From Ulota crispa (taxonomy: Eukaryota; Streptophyta; Bryopsida; Orthotrichales; Orthotrichaceae): 64,000 bases of DNA. Positions 1 to 12,267 of the stretch are shown one piece after another. The notes below the pieces were generated by a model. That model was not told the DNA's origin, did no database searches, and was given only the letters and a program-made list of their open reading frames with translations. The DNA lies in NCBI GenBank assembly GCA_963920765.1, contig OY987243.1, forward strand, positions 9,300,001 through 9,364,000, given 5' to 3'. Numbering within the stretch: position 1 is the first letter of the stretch; every line of letters begins with the position of its first letter. Made by a program: the position numbers and the translations under genes.

Positions 1-39
1 TTCAGGAAACTGACAAACTCCTCAAATCCTGCTTATTAG

Positions 40-3000
40 GAGGAAGGTTTACGACGAGTATAATGATGAGGAAGTGGAGCTGAATAAGGAAGAAATAAAT
101 ATGATTCAGCGACTTCGACAGGGCAAGATTCCTCATGCAGAGGTCAACCCATACGAGGTTAGAAGTGCTGATCAATGTTGTCTGTGCTTGCCTTTATTAG
201 GGGAGACATATCCTTTTTTTAAAAAGGAACCTGTATGATATGCTTGTTGGAGGTACCTTGTGGTGCTATTGGTACATGGTCGGTGCATCGATCGTTTTAT
301 TTACCCGTCTTTCTACTGTGGCGTAGCCGTACGTTGACTGGTTTGAGTACGAAGACAAAGGCCATCCTCTATCTAGCGCTCCGGAGCCTAAGCGAAGGTT
401 TATTCCGTCAAAATGGGAGGCTAAGAAGGTACAGATGACCTCAATGCTCTGGCTTCAGATGTTAGATTTGTCAATGATGTACCAGACCGCATGATTGCAA
501 GGGAAATGCAGTTGCCTCAAAACCACTGTGCTTCCAGAACAGTCGTTTGTTTTATGCGCTTTTTATTTATTCAGGGATCACAGTGTTTTACTTCATGGCC
601 TTAAAGTCTGGCCTACCTCATATTAGAAACACTGTATGTGTACGTTGTGGATTTGGTTGGTTGGCATTTCTGGGCACTTCATCAACATATACGTGAATTA
701 TTCCGAAGCGAAATATTTGTTTATGACAGCATTTTAGTTCTCTGTGTATGGTGTTCTATGCCGGATATAACTTGAATACGTTCTCTTTCAGTCAAGTGGT
801 TGCAGGAACACAAGTACGAGTACCCTATATATTCGTCACTAATGATCTGTGGCTTATATCGCAGGTTGTGAAATTGGTTCGAGCTATTAGGAAAGGTTGG
901 ATTAAACTGGATAAACCTAAGGAGAAGCCCGAATTTTATTTGATGTGGGGTGATGACCTGAAGACTTCAGACAAGACCGCCAACGGACTGGCGTATATTG
1001 CAGCTCCTAAGCCCAAACTTCCAGGTCTGTTGTTTTACACGCTCTGTGTCTACTTTGTGAGTACAAAAGCAGAAATGAAAGGGGATTTGCAGTTGCAGTG
1101 TGCATGGAACAAGTCCAAGCAAGTGTTTTTACTTTCATCTTTTTAGCTTGTTATGCAGTTAATTTGCTCGGATGGATGTTGATACAGGACATGATGAATC
1201 ATATAACCCCCCAGTTGAGTATATCCCTACTGAAGACGAAGTAAAATCATATGAATCCATGTATGAAGAAGATCGACCCAAATTTATCCCGAAAAGGTAT
1301 TCCTTGATATGTCTTGCAGATTTCAAGTACCTTATGTTCCTCACCCCATTCCGTCTCAAGAAAACATCTTTCAATGAGGGTGCTTTCAGTCTACTCAGGC
1401 ATGCCTTGATGTTTATGGTTGTTATGCATGTTTACGTAGTATTGATTTGGTTGGTGATTTGCAATTGCTTATGGCGAAGGCTGTAAATGGTCCTCGGTTT
1501 CTGTCCTGCTCTGCAGGTTTCCATCACTTCGTCAGGTTCCAGCTTATCCGAAGTACATAAATGAGCTTTTTGAGCGGTGTCTGGACCTCTATTTATGTCC
1601 GCGTCAGAAGAAAGACAGGGTATGTAACTACAGACTCTTTTCTGTTTATCTCCAGGTTTTGGGCTAACATGCAATTGAACGAATTGTTTATCTTCTAATA
1701 TACATAACAAGGATTTTGATTTATGTTCTCCTTCTATTACTCTGTCAAGCTCCACCTAAATCATGTCTTTGTATTCTCAGAAACATTTTGATCCAGAAAC
1801 ACTCATACCGAAGCTTCCTAAACCAAAAGACTTGCAACCCTATCCATCAACTTGCTATATGGATTACCTAGGCCATAGTGGAGCTGTTACCTCAATGTCT
1901 ACGGACAGTACTGGAGAGTGGCTTGCAACAGGTACGTGACAAATGTCAGGTTTCAGTTCATTGGAACATGCATGATGTGGTGTCGTGAGTTTGTTAGTTA
2001 AATGTAATTCTGCTATCTTCTTCAGCAAGCCTTTTCCAATTGGATAACAAGTGAGTCTGTTGTGTGCTTATGGCTGTATCTTGGTTTATGTAATTTGCAC
2101 ATGTTGTGTTGATTATTGTGTTAAGCAATGTAAGTCCTCAAGATGGTATGCATTAGCACAGCTGATTGCAGCTTGAAATTTGACTGATGCTTGAAACCCT
2201 TCTTAGGTCTAAGTTGATTTTTGGATGAGTGGTCGTCGTTTCTTGCAGTTTCTTTATCTGTTCTCAGAAAGTTGGAAAAGTAATAGTTATGTCAATAGAT
2301 GATCAACATACACGATGCCTGCAACAGGCAAATGAGCCAGTTAAAAGTAGCCTAATGCTGCACATTCTCTGGTCTAAACTAGTGATTCACCGAGCCTATT
2401 ACGACCCATTACTTGTCCGATCGCCTCTTTGGTTTTAAACGACTGGAAAGTACAATTTTATTAAGGCAAGAGATGGCAAACTGTACTTGATGCCTGAAAT
2501 AGGCAGTTGAGTGCAAAGTTAAAAGTAGCCTGATGCCTTACTCCTTTGTTGTGTTTTTTCTATTTGTTATTCCTTTTTCTATTTATGAGTTTTGTGATAC
2601 ACCTTGTTAGCTTGAGGATTTATGTATCAGGTTTTATCTTATATCCTCTGCAAGTGTTAAGCATTTCGGAGCAAATTGATTGTATCGGTAGTACTTTTCA
2701 TGGCTGCCATTTCTATTTTCCATTTAGAGCTGTTATATGAGCTTGGGAGGTTTCAGTTTAGTTCATTAATGGTGCTACCTCGTAAAGAAGTAGTGTATAC
2801 ACGTTTTACGTTCTAATAAGGTGGGATTGGCTACAATTTTGTAGGTTCCCTGGATGGTACTGTGCGACTCTGGGATGTGCAATCAGGCCGGTGTCGGAAA
2901 ATCTGGGACTTTAGATCGAAGATCAACAATGTGCAGTGGAATCCTAATCCAGAAATCAATATTTTGGCCGTTGCAGTGTACGTTTCTAGAGTACCTCCGT

Positions 3001-5191
3001 GGATATGAACCGGATGAACTCATCATATATCCAATCAGTTTCATCTTTAGGGTTCCTTTGATGCTTTGTTCTAAATCAGTGGCTGTCAAATGCTTGCTTC
3101 AATTTCAGGAACAAAGATGTGATTTTGTTATCAACGGAGTTGGGTGAGGGAGAAGGGAGTGCAAATGTTGCTGCCTTGCTGACACTTAAACCTCAGGGGG
3201 CTACTGAGAAAGAAGCAGGTTAATCTCAACCTATCTCATATGTTAGTGTGTAATTAGATACAGCAACCTTGTACGGAGTAGCTCACAACGATGGTAGTCA
3301 AGATTTTTTTGGCTCTTATCTCTCAATCTTCAGCACGCTGAATTGTGTCAACTAGTGGTAATTAAGCTGTAGTCTTTTTCGTTTTTCTTCTTTTCAGTTT
3401 TATTTTCTGTTTGAATTATGCGGATTACTTCTGACTTTCAATACGTCTGTTGCAGAATTGTCACCACTTGCTACCTGGGGTTTGGACGAGAAATTTAAAA
3501 GCTTAAAAGTTCGACAGCCATTTGTACGATCCTTTTACGTTGCAATACATAGTTGATTGTTTTAGCTTGCGTGGCTTCATATATATATGGCGATGGTGGT
3601 TATAAGGAGTGAAAATGATGTTCGATTGAGCTGTGGGTTTAACTAGTGCACCTTCTGAAGGTTGGGACGTTCTTGACTGATATCTCATCAAATTTGAATC
3701 ATCAGTGCGAACTTTGAAATCTGGAATGTAATTTAGTAACGTGATCTGATATTTTGTGGGATTTGGCAGGTAGTGCATTCACTCGTGTGGCATCACAAAG
3801 GAGACTATTTTGCTACCGTTGCACCCGATGATATCCTAATCACCTTGTCTTTTATCGTTTTACCTATGTTTTGCGTGCGAGTGACTTGACAAAATGCAGT
3901 GAGTCTTTGGCCAGTTTCTGTGAAGGTTTTCCTTAACCTACTGACTTCACGGATTACTAAAGCAGTGCTGGTGCACCAGCTTACAAAGCAACAGTCACAG
4001 AATCCATTTCGGAAACATCATGGACGAGTCGTGCAAGTGTTGTTCCACCCACAGCGTCCTTTCCTGTTTGTAGCAACAAAGATGCACGTCCGGATCTACA
4101 ACTTGGCCAAGCAAGAGCTCTCAAAGAAGCTCATGACTGGTCTAAACGAAATATCTTCGATGGCAATCCATCCTGGAGGTTAGTTTTGGAACTTTATTTG
4201 AACACATTATCTTCGGAGGTTTGCCGTCATTGTTGATGCTCTTAAGAGGTGTCTTTACCCTCTTTGAGGTGTGGCCTCTTTAAAGGTCTAGGATATGAGA
4301 GAATTGACCGTGGCAGTTGTGGTTTTTGATATCAGGTGATAATTTGATTCTGGGTAGTCAAGAATCAAAGATGGTATGGTTTGACATGGATCTTTCGACA
4401 AAGCCCTACAAGGCATTCAAGTAAGTGCTCGGAGTCATGTACCACGACCTTGCAAGTCTCCTTAGTATGTGCACACTCTGGTATTCTCTGATAGTTTGTG
4501 AAAGTGAACAAGCGTTCTTTTGGCCCGATATTGATTTACTTGTTTCCTGGTTATCTACTGCATTTTATCTTCCAGCAACTGGAAATTCTCGCTCTTCTTT
4601 AATGCGCCTTGGGTATTGGAATGCAGGAATCACACGAAGGATATCAGGGCAGTAGCATTTCACAAGTCATATCCACTGTTCGCCTCTTGTTCAGATGATG
4701 GAACAACTAGTGTATTCCATGGCATGGTGTACTCCGATCTCCTGCAGAATCCTCTACTTGTTCCACTCAAAATATTGCATGGCCACAAAACAGTTCAGCA
4801 CAAAGGTATGTCCGGCAATTTTTATGGCCATAGATTGTTCGATGCATTGTAAGCTAGCAGCTTAGGGGTGGCCGACACTGTTGGAGGCACTTATCGTCAA
4901 CCGCTTTCATTACATCCAGAAACATTGATAAACATAAAGATCAGTATCTCCAGTTATGATCTTTAGTCACCTTAAATTTCTTTGCGTAGTCTTTCAATTT
5001 TTTGTTGATACCAATGGAATATGCTGAGGCTACTTTTTATTACGATTTTATTGTACAAGGAAATGCTTACGTGGTAGACCTTTTCTGCTGTGTTTTTTCG
5101 AACAGGTGTTCTGGACTGCTTGTTCCATCCAAGGCAGCCGTGGCTTTTTACTTCAGGAGTTGACTCTCTTGTGAAGCTGTACAACAACTAA
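40..5191 (+). CDS. BOP1: Ribosome biogenesis protein BOP1, copy A (5' part off-window)
   Basis: BOP1 (Erb1 in yeast) is a nucleolar WD40 protein of the PeBoW complex, needed for 27S/32S pre-rRNA processing and 60S subunit assembly. Exons 4-17 of the 17-exon gene are here: 40-157, 327-428, 865-1024, 1188-1296, 1517-1619, 1781-1931, 2845-2977, 3109-3218, 3456-3523, 3770-3830, 3951-4178, 4336-4420, 4627-4805 and 5106-5191, ending in TAA. They encode residues 211 to 774 of the protein read from the complete copy at 46325. Visible are the C-terminal part of the BOP1NT region ([19 protein letters not shown]) and the WD40 propeller ([29 protein letters not shown]). All exons are open and splice sites kept, so the copy may be functional if its first three exons exist to the left. 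Confidence 0.93.
3831..3950 (+). other. U12-type AT-AC intron in BOP1 copy A
   Basis: A 120-bp intron between BOP1 exons 13 and 14. It starts ATATCCTAAT (minor-spliceosome donor is ATATCCTT), carries a perfect U12 branch site TTCCTTAAC about 13 nt before its end, and ends in CAC. Removing it restores the protein reading [13 protein letters not shown], matching the conserved BOP1 sequence. No GT-AG alternative gives an open conserved frame here. Confidence 0.88.
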
Positions 5192-8100
5192 TCAGCCTGA
5201 TTCCCTGGGCTGGCCAGTATGATCAACTTTTCCTGCTCCTGGACGAGATGAGCTGCTACCAACTACTCGTCTTTCTGTTGCCATCTTCAAGTAACTCATT
5301 TATCATCATCGTTTCGGGTGGGCAAGATCTGGTCTTTTAGTTCAATTTGTAGTTTAGGACCGCCAGGCATCCTTTCAAGTGATGCTCACTAATATTTTTG
5401 TAGGTGTCTTCTGTGAACTGCATCGGTTTGTAAGAGGACGATATGAACATTGGCATCAAGGTGGAAATATCCCTGCCTTGGTATAGAAGGTCCGCCCGAA
5501 GTTATTCATTAGAGCCTGGGCCTGGGATTTGAACTTCGCTGACCGGAGGCTTGAAAGACAATTCCACGACAGGAAAGGTGCCGTAAGTAGTGGATGCTCA
5601 ACTTATTTACAGATTAGCTTCAGTAGGAAATGTACTGCAAACAGAATTGAGAGTTGCCCCGGTCTGCTGCCAAATCTGGTGGTCTTAGAGTGTATACTAG
5701 AACCGACATAGCTGTGGAAGGCAAGTTCTCTGAGCTGACCATGAGTTATGAATTGAATTTAACTGCAGCTGGTTTCTAATGGCTTGCAACTCGAGTTAGA
5801 GTGCTATGGATGTGCTTACACTCTTGAGTTACTTGACACATGAATTAGGACCTTTTGTGTCTTACACGGCTGATTGTTGCAAATATTGTCCTGTACGTGC
5901 TTGAATTGAATTGGCCACGTATAAAGTGATTCAAATTGTCGGCCTAACTATTAGTCCTCTATTACACCGTCCTTCCATTAACGTCTGGTCGACCATTTCC
6001 TGGTCGATTTTGACTCTTTTCAGTTTGTAGAGAGAGCATGTCAAGTAGTCAAGGAATTTGATGATGTGGCAAAGGGGACGGGCCTAGGGAATTGGAAAGT
6101 GAAGAGTTTAGGACAATAACGAGGCCAATTTAAGGTGGCATGCAGCTAGAGGGTTGAAAAGACTAAAGGAGTACCGGCTGAAAATACACCAATAAATGTA
6201 AAAAGATGGCCATAACAATTAAAGAGAGCATAATTCATGATGCTTAACACTAAACCTTGCAAGATACTTCCATCTGTACGGTCAAATTTGTGGTAGACAT
6301 TTGTATTCAATAGTTTTAAAATTTGCCCAAAATGGCCATACAAAGAATTTTCCACCCCAAAATCAACCACAGATGTTAATGGGTTAACTAGGTTTTAGAT
6401 TTGCTCAACAACTAGTTTTCATTTTGATGAGCTGTTGTACTAGAGAGATGACAATATTATTGTGCTTTACTTTAGCAATTGCGGACTATAGTTGTCATTG
6501 ATTTTGGTAAGCAATAAGTTATTTCAATTTATGGAAACTAGTGCACGATAGTTATTATTTGGCTCACACTATCTTACTTTTTTTGTGAATTTTCTATCTT
6601 TTGGAATTTAGGATAGAATAGTATCGATTGACGCAAATCTAACAAATTTGTTGGGCATTTGCCCAACAATAGCATAGTAACTAGGCCGACAACATTATAT
6701 TGGACCAGATATGGGAGCTTGGGAAACCATACAGTTGCAAGCTACGGGTACTTAATCTTTGAACAGACCCTATGCGTTTTGAAAACTTGCTTGGAATGTT
6801 CAAAATTGAGTTGCATCTCTCCAATGGTCACTTATACTTCAAACAATTTGCTTGAGGGAGGGGGTTGTGGAGATTGGATGTTCAAACCTGTAGATTGGTT
6901 TGGAAGTTGTTCTATGTATGTCCTAAGGGATTAAAATATCATAATATTTTGCTCACAAGGAATTAGGTGACATGCCTAATGTCTTGTATACTTAATGAAA
7001 GCTTGTACTTGCAAATTAAAAGAACTAAAGGATCCAAATTGTGAGCAAGGTTGTGGCTCTTCATAGTTGACAAGGCTTTAGACATTGCCTTCCAAGTGAG
7101 TCAAATCTTTGAATTGTCAATTATTTTTGCAAAAGTATCTATATAAGGTAAGCCAGTAGTACATTTTGATACACTCAAAGAGCAATTCTTAGAAATGGGG
7201 CTTCTTACCTCATTTGAAACCCTATCTTAGAGGTTACTTTGGAGAAATAACTAGAAGCAATTTTGGAAGTTTATTTGTAAGAGCAAAAGAAAAACAAGCA
7301 TTGAGCTTTGTTAAATTTGATGACTAGTGGGCGTTGGAGCCTTAAAATGTCTTCATGGCACTAAAAGATCCCCATTACACAAATTACTACCAATTGGGCG
7401 GTAATTCATTCTTTACTGTACCACTACCTATGTGTCTAAAAGGATCCCAACAAAGAACTACCAGTGATTAAATTTGAATTAAATGACCAAGAGTTGGGCA
7501 TCGCACAAGACCACTTGTGTTGAAGATGTCCAATGTAGATTCCAATGACTTGGATATCAATGAAAAATTTACCCTAAATCACCAAATGGCATGTCTAGTT
7601 GCATTCAAGAATAAAACACAACACTACTTGTGCTTGGCATGACATTTGCAAATTTTGACTACAGTGGTGCCTCGATAAGATGAAGGTATCCAGACAGCAT
7701 ATTCATTTCGTGTAAGGAAAGCATTCATTGTAACCAAACACATATTTTGTAGCTCCCCAACCGCTAGGGATAGTCATCTCTTTCATCTTAGCTAAGCGTT
7801 TTTTCTTATAAAGGTTCATCTTAAAGAGGCACTACTGTACTAAGGTTGTTGAAAGGGAGAGTGGTTAAAAAGCTCAAACAAGGTGGTAACAAGGAACTAC
7901 GGGTGCAGCACTTCGACACATAATTTTTAAGAAGAAAACAAGTGTAAATTGAATGAAACAAACATGACTCACAAAATAGTATGAAGTACTTCATGAATAT
8001 ATGATTTGGTATATATACAGAACCTTAATATATGTATATATTAAGGACATGGAATGCCTCGTGAAGCAAAAATAAGTTGAATAATCTGTAAGCGCCTCAC

Positions 8101-8627
8101 CCTGGGTTGTATCTTTAGGCCGTATTTTAATGAACTAATACATGAATGCCCTGATCAAGTAACTTGCACCACATGAATCATTTTTTGCTTACTGGTTCTC
8201 TAAGCACTCAACCATTCTAAAACCATTCTAAAATCACTTCAATTCTATAGAAACCTTTTCTGACAACAGAAGTAATTCATACAGAAAATTGAATGGGTGC
8301 AACAATTTGAAAATAATGAACAAGGACACCTTCCATACTTTAGGAAAAAGTGGCAAGAATGTTACAAAAAGTCTCCTTATCATAACAGTACAGATCAAAC
8401 AGATGTGAAAATGCAATCATTTTGCAAGTCTAAGAAAGCAAGGTGCGTGACACTGTTAAATGCAAGCAGCTCTTGGATCACAAGCTGTTGAACAAGACAC
8501 GAGCCACTCTTTGTTTTTGAATGATGAAATTTAATGCAGAATATGCATCCTAGATCTGGACTCAATTACATTGGACAAAATTGAATTTCTGCAAATTTTC
8601 TAAACAAGATCAAATGCATCACATTAA
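5192..8627. other. Intergenic region between convergent BOP1 and lysyl-tRNA synthetase (copy A)
   Basis: Holds the 3' flanks of the two tail-to-tail genes. I see no coding exon: the ORFs are short, lack splice context and show no recognisable domain. Small perfect palindromes occur, such as TTGTTGGGCATTTGCCCAAC near 6647 and CTTAATATATG...TATTAAG near 8025, which could be terminator- or MITE-derived. The sequence is the same in copy B. Confidence 0.6.
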
Positions 8628-9238
<611 letters not shown>

Positions 9239-10463
9239 GTTAACCAAAATCTCACCCTGATTAAAGAGGAACCGTTGCCAGCATTGTGGTTTGCATTCAA
9301 GACGGTGAAAAACATCTTCGTCCCTGTTGCGAATTACGAGGCGCCCACGTTCAAGGAGGTGAATTATTTCCTTGACGCCGTTCACGAGGAGCAGACAATG
9401 TGGTTGGTGCATTGTAGAGCAGGGAAAGGAAGGGCGGGGACGCTTCTTGCATGCTTCATTGCGTTGCATGGATTTCAGAAGCCTGCATGTGAGGAGGTGA
9501 CGAAGAAGCCTATTTGCGATGCAAGAACTATGATCAGATGGCTGCGGGCAATGAGGCCGGGCTCCATTGAGACGGCGCAGCAAGAGCAGTTCATTTTGAG
9601 TTAGATCAACTACCGCTGGAAAGCAAACACGGAGGAGTTTGCAAAAGCAACGGCTCCAATGATTGTTGCAAGGCGTATTCCAGAGAATCGGGGGGTTATT
9701 ATACTAGTGGGGCTTCTAGGGAGTGGCAAAAGCTGGTTCTCCCTCGCTTTGAAGAAGCACAAGGGCGTCGAGGATGTTGTATCGCAAGACAAGAGCGGCT
9801 CAACAGCGCTCTGGGAGAGTGCTGTCAGTAGGCGTCACCCGGGCACAACAATCATCTTGGATTGTAAGAACCCATTACCAAGTGAGAGGCGCAACTAGTT
9901 GGCTCTGGCTGATGTTGGCGACTCCAACTCCATCGTTATCTACTTTGATGCCGACAATTCCATTTGTACTCAAAGGATCGACTGCTGCATTCACCACCCG
10001 AAGTTACAAGCTGGACAATTGGCCAATGCCATGAATCAAATGATGCGTCACATGAGCAAACCCTCATTGGACAAAGGATTCAGCGTTGTTATCACCATTT
10101 TGTTGTTTGATGCATCTCCGCGAGCCATTAGGATTCTTGCTAGTACACCACCGCTTGTTAAATTCTCCCGCACTCAGCATCTCATCAACCTCGGTGCTGC
10201 AACGCCGGACGATTCGGTCTCAAGTAGTTTCCACTCCACAGGTTTGGTTGTTATTGAGGAAAAATTTGACGGAGCCAACATGGGAATCTCTCTGGACTAC
10301 GACAAATTGCTGGTGGTGCAGAATCAAAGCCATAGTGTGAACTTCCAGTCTCAAGTACAATTCCGCTGCCTAGACAGCTTGCTCGAGAGCCACTCTCATG
10401 ACCTCCGTTTGATCCTTCATCGTGACGACCAGTTCCCCGAGGGGTACATCTTGTATGGGGAGT
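9239..10463 (+). pseudogene. Phosphatase-kinase-RNA ligase fusion gene, 5' part (split by transposon)
   Basis: One continuous reading frame with two in-frame TAG stops, truncated at its 5' end by the duplication breakpoint. The domains in order are: a dual-specificity phosphatase with the Cys-phosphatase signature HCRAGKGRAGT (9409-9441); a P-loop polynucleotide-kinase-like domain with Walker A GLLGSGKS (about 9711-9734); and the start of an RNA ligase domain with the nucleotidyl-lysine motif EKFDGANMG (about 10258). Such a combination would heal and seal RNA ends (remove phosphate, add 5' phosphate, ligate). The frame stops matching at LYGE, where the 21-kb element begins, and resumes at 31581. 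No introns are visible, so it may be a retrocopy or a naturally intron-poor gene. The domain assignment is from motifs; the biological role is inferred. Confidence 0.75.
10451..10463. repeat. Target-site duplication, left copy
   Basis: TTGTATGGGGAGT here and TTGTATGAGGAGT at 31581-31593 (12 of 13 identical) flank the giant element and both encode the LYGE/LYEE residues of the broken ligase. MULEs usually give 8-11 bp duplications, so the outer bases may be coincidence or a slightly long duplication. Confidence 0.7.
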
Positions 10464-10466
10464 CAA

Positions 10467-10500
10467 TGATGCTAAGGTCTGAGCAAGGAGCAATGAGCGG
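10467..10500 (+). repeat. Left terminal inverted repeat of the giant element
   Basis: Reads TGATGCTAAGGTCTGAGC followed by AAGGAGCAATGAGCG. The reverse complement of the right end at 31547-31580 reads GGTTGCTAAAGTGTGAGC followed by AGGGAGCAATGAGCG. A few bases (10464-10466) before the homology may be extra. The repeated GAGCAATGAGC unit continues a little further on the right side. Confidence 0.75.
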
Positions 10501-10525
10501 TTCAGATTTGAGCAGTAAATTTTAA

Positions 10526-11384
10526 ATATTTTTGTGAAATACTAGAATCACGTGCAATAAATGTTGCAGTTGTAATTTGAAAATCTAATAATTGGTTCAT
10601 AGAATTTGAAATTTTTTGTGCACTAACTAAGAATTGAAGCACATATGATTATAACCCGAAGGTTCATAAAGCATAAGAGGATGCAAAAGTATTAATTTGG
10701 AATTTGTCTATGAATGAAAAGTGCTATGATTATAGGAGAGACAGATAAAAATCATCCACAAACAAAAACCATTCATCCACTAACAAAAATCATCCGTCCA
10801 TAAACAAAAATCATCCATCCATGAACAAAAATCATTCATCCATGATCTAAATACATTCATCCTTTCATTCATTTAAGAATTGTCCAATGGATGATAAATA
10901 GAGATGGCTTAGAGATAAATATAACCACAAACACTCAAACATTATGATGAATGGTAGGAGGAACTCAATTGTTAGGGGCTTAACATGTTGACTTCAAATA
11001 AACATTGAGATATTTGATATGCCAATATGAATGAAAAAACTAACAACCCTCCTCGGATTCTGAAATGGCAATGATTTGTCACCTCAATCAAATAGTTTTA
11101 ACAGTATCCTGTATATTCATGCTTTTCATAAGAAGGTTAATATTTCATGAATAATGATATCAGCAAAATCATAGGTCCAAATGAAGAATTGCAATATTTT
11201 ATGAATGAGAAGTTCAAAACTAGGTACACATGAGCCTCCTCAGAATCTGATAAGGGAAAAAATGAGATGATAACAATTTCACTATTGAACGCAACAAACC
11301 CATGCCGGAACCTAGGAGGGCACTTGGGGGCTGAAGCAATATTTGAACTTGATTAGTCGGTTACTTAAAGTGGTCCACTCAAGG
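10526..11384. other. Left subterminal non-coding region with short tandem repeats
   Basis: No coding sequence. At 10741-10860 a unit of about 20 bp (AAAAATCATCCATCCATGAA and variants) is repeated about six times. Two copies of the dispersed inverted motif (CCTCCTCGG half-site) occur near 11048 and 11236, and a third near 11303. Similar CATTCATCCAT repeats lie near the other end of the element (31294-31375), in the same orientation. Confidence 0.6.
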
Positions 11385-12075
11385 AAGTACACTCCCACTT
11401 TGAAGTAAATGAAGGCTTACCCCAACAATATCATTCATACACAAATTCATTTGTGGAACCAAGACACTTTCCTTGGATACAAGAAGGTGAAACGTTAGGT
11501 TTAGATTCAATTTTTATTTAAGCTGTGTCCTATTTTTGGATGTCCACTATTTTTTGATATAAGCCTCCTCAAAATCCAAGAAGGCTTATCTCAACAATAC
11601 TAATTGTACACAAATTCAGTTGTGTAGCCAAGACACCCTCTTCGGAAGCCAGGAGGTCAAGTGAGAGGTAATATCCAATTTGTGTATAAGCAATGACCTA
11701 CTTTTGTGGGTCCACCATTGCTAATTATAAGCCTCATTGGAATCCAAGGAAGCTTATCCCTACAACAATAATCTAACACAAATTCAATTGTGTAGCCAAG
11801 ACACCTTCTTTGGAATCCATAAGGTCAACTGAGAGGTAATATCCAATTTGTATATAAGCAATGACCTACTTTATGAGGTGCACTATTGCTTATTATAAGC
11901 CTCCTTGAAATCCGAGGAGGCTTACCCCAACAATTCTAAGTTTACACAAAGTCATATATGTACCCAAGAAACACTCTTCAGACCCAAGAAGGCTAAGTGG
12001 GAGGTTTGATCCAATTTTTGAATAAGCAGTGTTCAACTTTTGGAGGTCCACTATTGCTAATTATATAAAATCAAA
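11385..12075. repeat. 168-bp tandem array, about four units
   Basis: Homologous points recur at 11561, 11729 and 11897 (spacing exactly 168 bp), with a more diverged unit before. Each unit carries two copies of the inverted motif built from CCTCCTTGG / CCAAGGAGG, followed by TTATCCCAACAAT and ACACAAATTCA. Non-coding; it lies downstream of the transposase gene, inside the element's left subterminal region. Confidence 0.75.
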
Positions 12076-12267
12076 GGGCTGTCTTTGGAATCTGAGAAGG
12101 TCCATGTGGGCACTTAAGGAGAAGCAACACATGTTCTGAAATATTGAAGAGGCTCAAGTGCATTACATAAACATCTGGGTGATATAATAGGGTTATAGGG
12201 GGGACAAGCTGCGGCACCCCCCTAAAATGTCTGTTGAATGCCTTTAACTATAATTTTTATTTATATT